The notes beneath the pieces were generated by a model. The model searched no databases. It saw only the letters and a list, made by a program, of their open reading frames with translations, and was not told where the DNA came from. Source: CAYTMY01 sp964618075 (GTDB lineage: Bacteria; Bacillota; Clostridia; Eubacteriales; Anaerofustaceae). Taken from it: a stretch of 7,088 nucleotides of DNA. Position numbers and translations under genes: made by a program. The stretch is taken from contig CAZTZO010000043.1 in the NCBI GenBank assembly GCA_964618075.1, forward strand, positions 1-7,088, written 5' to 3'. Numbering within the stretch: position 1 is the stretch's first letter; the number at the start of each line of letters is the position of its first letter. Below, one piece after another: positions 4,993 to 7,088 of this stretch.

Positions 4993-6693
4993 ATGACGGC
5001 AATTATCGAATCGATCAACACGACATGGGTACTTGTTGCGGCAGCCCTCGTATTCTTTATGCAGGCCGGCTTTGCAATGGTCGAAACAGGATTTACGCGT
5101 TCAAAGAACGCAGGCAACATTATCATGAAGAACCTGATGGACTTCTCCATAGGAGCTCCTATTTATTGGATAGTGGGCTTTGGGATAATGTTCGGTACGG
5201 GCAGCGGCATATTCGGAGCAATAGACTTTTTTACACAGGGAGATTACACTGCAATACTTCCGGCAGGAGTAAGCATATGGGCGTACTTCATATTTCAGAC
5301 AGTCTTTTGCGCAACGGCTGCAACAATCGTATCGGGCGCTATGGCAGAAAGAACGAAATTTTCAGCATACTGCATTTACAGCGCAATGATAAGCTTGTTT
5401 ATATACCCGATTTCGGGTCACTGGATATGGGGCGGAGGATGGTTATCTCAGATTGGCTTCCATGATTTCGCAGGTTCTACGGCTGTACATATGGTCGGAG
5501 GCATAGCGGCTCTTATAGGTGCGGCATTGCTTGGTCCCCGTATCGGCAAATACGGCAAGGACGGCAAGCCTCGCGCTATTCCCGGACATTCACTGACGCT
5601 CGGAGCACTTGGCGTATTCATCTTATGGTTCTGCTGGTTCGGTTTCAACGGGGGCTCAACTGTTTCCATGACAGACGGTGCGGCCGCTCTTGCAGGCAGA
5701 ATATTCACAACAACGAACCTTGCGGCTGCGGTTGCAACGGTGACAGTAATGATCATCACATGGATCAAATACAAAAAACCGGATGTTTCAATGACTTTAA
5801 ACGGAACCCTTGCAGGCTTGGTAGCCATAACAGCGGGCTGCGATACACTCACACCCGCGGCAAGCGCCATAGTCGGTATCATTTCAGGCTTTGCGGTAGT
5901 GTATGGTATAGAGTTTGTTGATAAAAAGCTCAAGGTCGACGATCCAGTCGGAGCTGTTGGAGTACATGGAATAAACGGTATGCTCGGAACACTCTTAGTC
6001 GGTTTGTTCTCGACAGGCGAAGGGACGCAAACAGCAGGATTATTCTACGGCGGTGGATTTAAGCTTTTGGGTATACAGGCGTTGGGAGTACTTAGCGTAG
6101 CTGCATGGACAGCAGTTACTATAACAGTGGTATTCCTGGTAATTAAAAAGACAATAGGCTTAAGAGTATCGGCTGAAGAGGAAATAAACGGCCTTGATAT
6201 ATCTGAACACAATCTGGCTTCAAGCTATGCAGACTTCATGCCTGCCAACAACCTTATAGGAGAGCTTGATGACATCGGAGCAAATACTGAGCCGGCTCTT
6301 ATAGACAAAGCGGTCCCTGTTGTCAATAAGCCTTCAAGAAAGGGCGACAAATTCACAAAGGTCGCCATCATATGCTCACAGAACAAATTTGAAACTCTTA
6401 AAAACGCACTTAACGATATAGGAGTAACCGGTATAACGGTAACGCAGGTATTGGGTTGCGGCATCGAAAAAGGAATGCCCAAGTATTACAGAGGCGCGCC
6501 TGTTTCAATGATACTTCTTCCCAAGGTAAAAGCCGAGGTAATAATAAGTGCGGTACCTGTAAACGATGTTGTCGAAGCGGCAAAGAAGGCTCTTTACACG
6601 GGCAGCATAGGCGACGGCAAGATATTCGTCTACGATGTTGAAAATGTTATAAGAGTACGAACGGGCGAAGAAGGCTACGACGCACTTCAATAA
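4993..6693 (+). CDS. amt: Ammonium transporter (Amt) fused to a C-terminal PII signalling domain
   Basis: A 566-residue inner-membrane protein. Residues 1 to about 390 are a complete Amt channel with about 11 membrane helices. They include the external Phe region QTVFCA (102-107), Asp158 and His166 in DFAGSTAVH, WFGFNGGST (215-223), and the second pore histidine His325 in VGVHGINGMLG. It conducts ammonium/ammonia for nitrogen assimilation. After a linker (about 391-453), residues 454-566 are a full PII (GlnK/GlnB) domain: T-loop about 489-506, B-loop TGSIGDGKIF at 536-545, and C-loop Arg554 and Arg556 for ATP/ADP binding. Against E. coli GlnK, Gln39 is Glu492 and the uridylylated Tyr51 is Val504, so standard 2-oxoglutarate sensing may be altered and uridylylation at that site is lost. 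Normally GlnK is a separate protein that plugs AmtB from the cytoplasm; here each trimer carries its own. GGAGG lies 9 bases before the ATG. No separate glnK follows. Confidence 0.96.
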   Translation: MTAIIESINTTWVLVAAALVFFMQAGFAMVETGFTRSKNAGNIIMKNLMDFSIGAPIYWIVGFGIMFGTGSGIFGAIDFFTQGDYTAILPAGVSIWAYFIFQTVFCATAATIVSGAMAERTKFSAYCIYSAMISLFIYPISGHWIWGGGWLSQIGFHDFAGSTAVHMVGGIAALIGAALLGPRIGKYGKDGKPRAIPGHSLTLGALGVFILWFCWFGFNGGSTVSMTDGAAALAGRIFTTTNLAAAVATVTVMIITWIKYKKPDVSMTLNGTLAGLVAITAGCDTLTPAASAIVGIISGFAVVYGIEFVDKKLKVDDPVGAVGVHGINGMLGTLLVGLFSTGEGTQTAGLFYGGGFKLLGIQALGVLSVAAWTAVTITVVFLVIKKTIGLRVSAEEEINGLDISEHNLASSYADFMPANNLIGELDDIGANTEPALIDKAVPVVNKPSRKGDKFTKVAIICSQNKFETLKNALNDIGVTGITVTQVLGCGIEKGMPKYYRGAPVSMILLPKVKAEVIISAVPVNDVVEAAKKALYTGSIGDGKIFVYDVENVIRVRTGEEGYDALQ

Positions 6694-6716
6694 ATAATAG
6701 CAATTTAAAATTAACC

Positions 6717-6761
6717 AAGTAAAAAAAGCGTAAGACATTTTAGTCTTGCGCTTTTTTACTT
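6717..6761 (+). terminator. Intrinsic terminator of amt
   Basis: A long stem lies 23 bases after the amt stop. AAGAC 6732-6736 pairs with GTCTT 6743-6747 around an ATTTTA loop. The stem extends through GCG/CGC and A6/T6 (6722-6727 with 6752-6757), and after one unpaired A continues with AAGT/ACTT. The T run lies inside the 3' arm. It could work on both strands, also stopping leftward reading from the tRNA side. Confidence 0.85.
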
Positions 6762-6972
6762 ACAGTTTCAACATATAAGCTTTCTTTTTCATATAGGAGA
6801 GTTTAATGTAATAAAATCACATTTATGGACAAAGCGAAGCAATTTTTTCTTGGTTTAATTAAGAGGTGAATAAAGTCCATTATGGAAATAAAAAAAATGC
6901 AATAAGGCAATTTGCTTTTGTTTTGTGTATGAAGTATAAAAGCGGCATAATATCAAAGCCCACTTTTGAATA

Positions 6973-6997
6973 ATAAAAAAAATCGCACGAAGCGATT
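6973..6997 (-). terminator. Terminator downstream of tRNA-Met
   Basis: On the - strand AATCGC (6992-6997) pairs with GCGATT (6981-6986) around a 5-base loop and is followed by a run of T (complement of the A-rich 6973-6980). It lies 13 bases past the tRNA CCA end, so the tRNA is the last gene of its transcript. Confidence 0.8.
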
Positions 6998-7010
6998 ATT
7001 GTTTTTATCA

Positions 7011-7087
7011 TGGTAGCGGGGAAGGGATTTGAACCCCCGACACTTCGGGTATGAACCGAATGCTCTAGCCAACTGAGCTACCCCGCC
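7011..7087 (-). tRNA. tRNA-Met (CAU), elongator type
   Basis: The 77-base gene on the - strand folds as a full cloverleaf. The acceptor stem is GGCGGGG/CCCCGCT with a G1-U72 wobble. The D arm contains AGCTCAGTTGGCTAGAGC. The anticodon stem TTCGG/CCGAA encloses the loop TTCATAC, with anticodon CAT at 7051-7053. The T arm has GGGGG, TTCAAAT and CCCTT, with two wobble pairs. CCA is encoded (7011-7013). The TTCATAC loop and the D arm match elongator tRNA-Met of Bacillota; an initiator would have CTCATAA and an unpaired first base. A lysidine-modified tRNA-Ile is unlikely from the overall match. The promoter lies outside the window. Confidence 0.96.
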
Positions 7088-7088
7088 A

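Larger units (their letters stand above)
6694..7010. other. Intergenic region between amt and tRNA-Met
   Basis: It holds the amt terminator (6717-6761) and the tRNA terminator (6973-6997). Between them, 6762-6972 is very AT-rich with a few tiny open frames, the longest 35 codons (6866-6973, GTG start), none with convincing coding character or a well-placed ribosome binding site. I see no RNA gene, repeat or mobile element in it. Confidence 0.6.

Noticed and set aside
5448..5933. A 161-codon - strand open frame inside amt.
   Set aside because: It lies antisense to clearly coding Amt sequence, has no ribosome binding site or family features, and a Pro/Ala/Thr-rich composition typical of a shadow frame.
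6825..6973. Two tiny overlapping frames, MDKAKQFFLGLIKR (6825-6869) and a 35-codon GTG frame (6866-6973), as a possible broken small gene.
   Set aside because: The AT-rich region gives such frames by chance, neither has a properly spaced ribosome binding site, and the second runs into the A tract of the tRNA terminator.
1..7088. CRISPR arrays, insertion sequences, integrase or attachment sites.
   Set aside because: No regularly spaced repeats, transposase motifs or direct repeats at cassette ends were found. The tRNA gene is intact, with no partial copy seen elsewhere in the window.

Overview
The window looks like the chromosome of a Clostridia-type Bacillota. It is AT-rich, has strong AGGAGG-type ribosome binding sites, and carries an elongator tRNA-Met gene with an encoded CCA. 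It also has an aldo/keto reductase with a two-cluster ferredoxin tail and a DUF1893 protein, both common in anaerobes. No species can be named from the sequence alone.

Left part (1-2584), accessory DNA. The window opens inside the last 34 codons of a phage head-closure (head-tail joining) protein on the + strand. Its stop codon (104-106) directly abuts, tail to tail, a three-gene cassette on the - strand. In transcription order the cassette holds a D12/Dam-family adenine-N6 DNA methyltransferase (TTG start), a PD-(D/E)XK-type restriction endonuclease overlapping it by 8 bases, and a small CxxC protein gene whose reading frame is broken by one base near its start. A sigma-70 promoter with an extended -10 lies just upstream of the methyltransferase. 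This is a restriction-modification operon set into, or bordering, a prophage or prophage remnant.

Middle (2671-4553), redox operon on the - strand. A MerR-type promoter (20-base spacer with a dyad in it) drives a DUF1893 gene and a ferredoxin-tailed aldo/keto reductase 19 bases downstream. A strong terminator, nested in a larger inverted repeat, lies between this operon and the restriction-modification promoter. The DUF1893 gene has a perfect AGGAGG but no ATG, GTG or TTG at the right distance; ACG is the best-placed codon.

Right part (4880-6761), ammonium uptake on the + strand. A consensus promoter leads into a short leader with two mutually exclusive structures: a small hairpin with a six-base loop of the kind bound by ANTAR antiterminators, and a 16-bp intrinsic terminator. 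It precedes one gene encoding an Amt ammonium channel fused to a PII (GlnK-like) domain. The PII domain keeps its nucleotide-binding loops but has Glu for Gln39 and Val for Tyr51, so channel and regulator are one polypeptide and uridylylation at the usual site is impossible. A terminator closes the unit. The window ends with tRNA-Met(CAU) and its own terminator on the - strand.

The most noteworthy points are the Amt-PII fusion with its attenuated leader, the MerR-type promoter and odd start of the DUF1893 gene, and the frameshifted third gene of the restriction-modification cassette at a phage junction.
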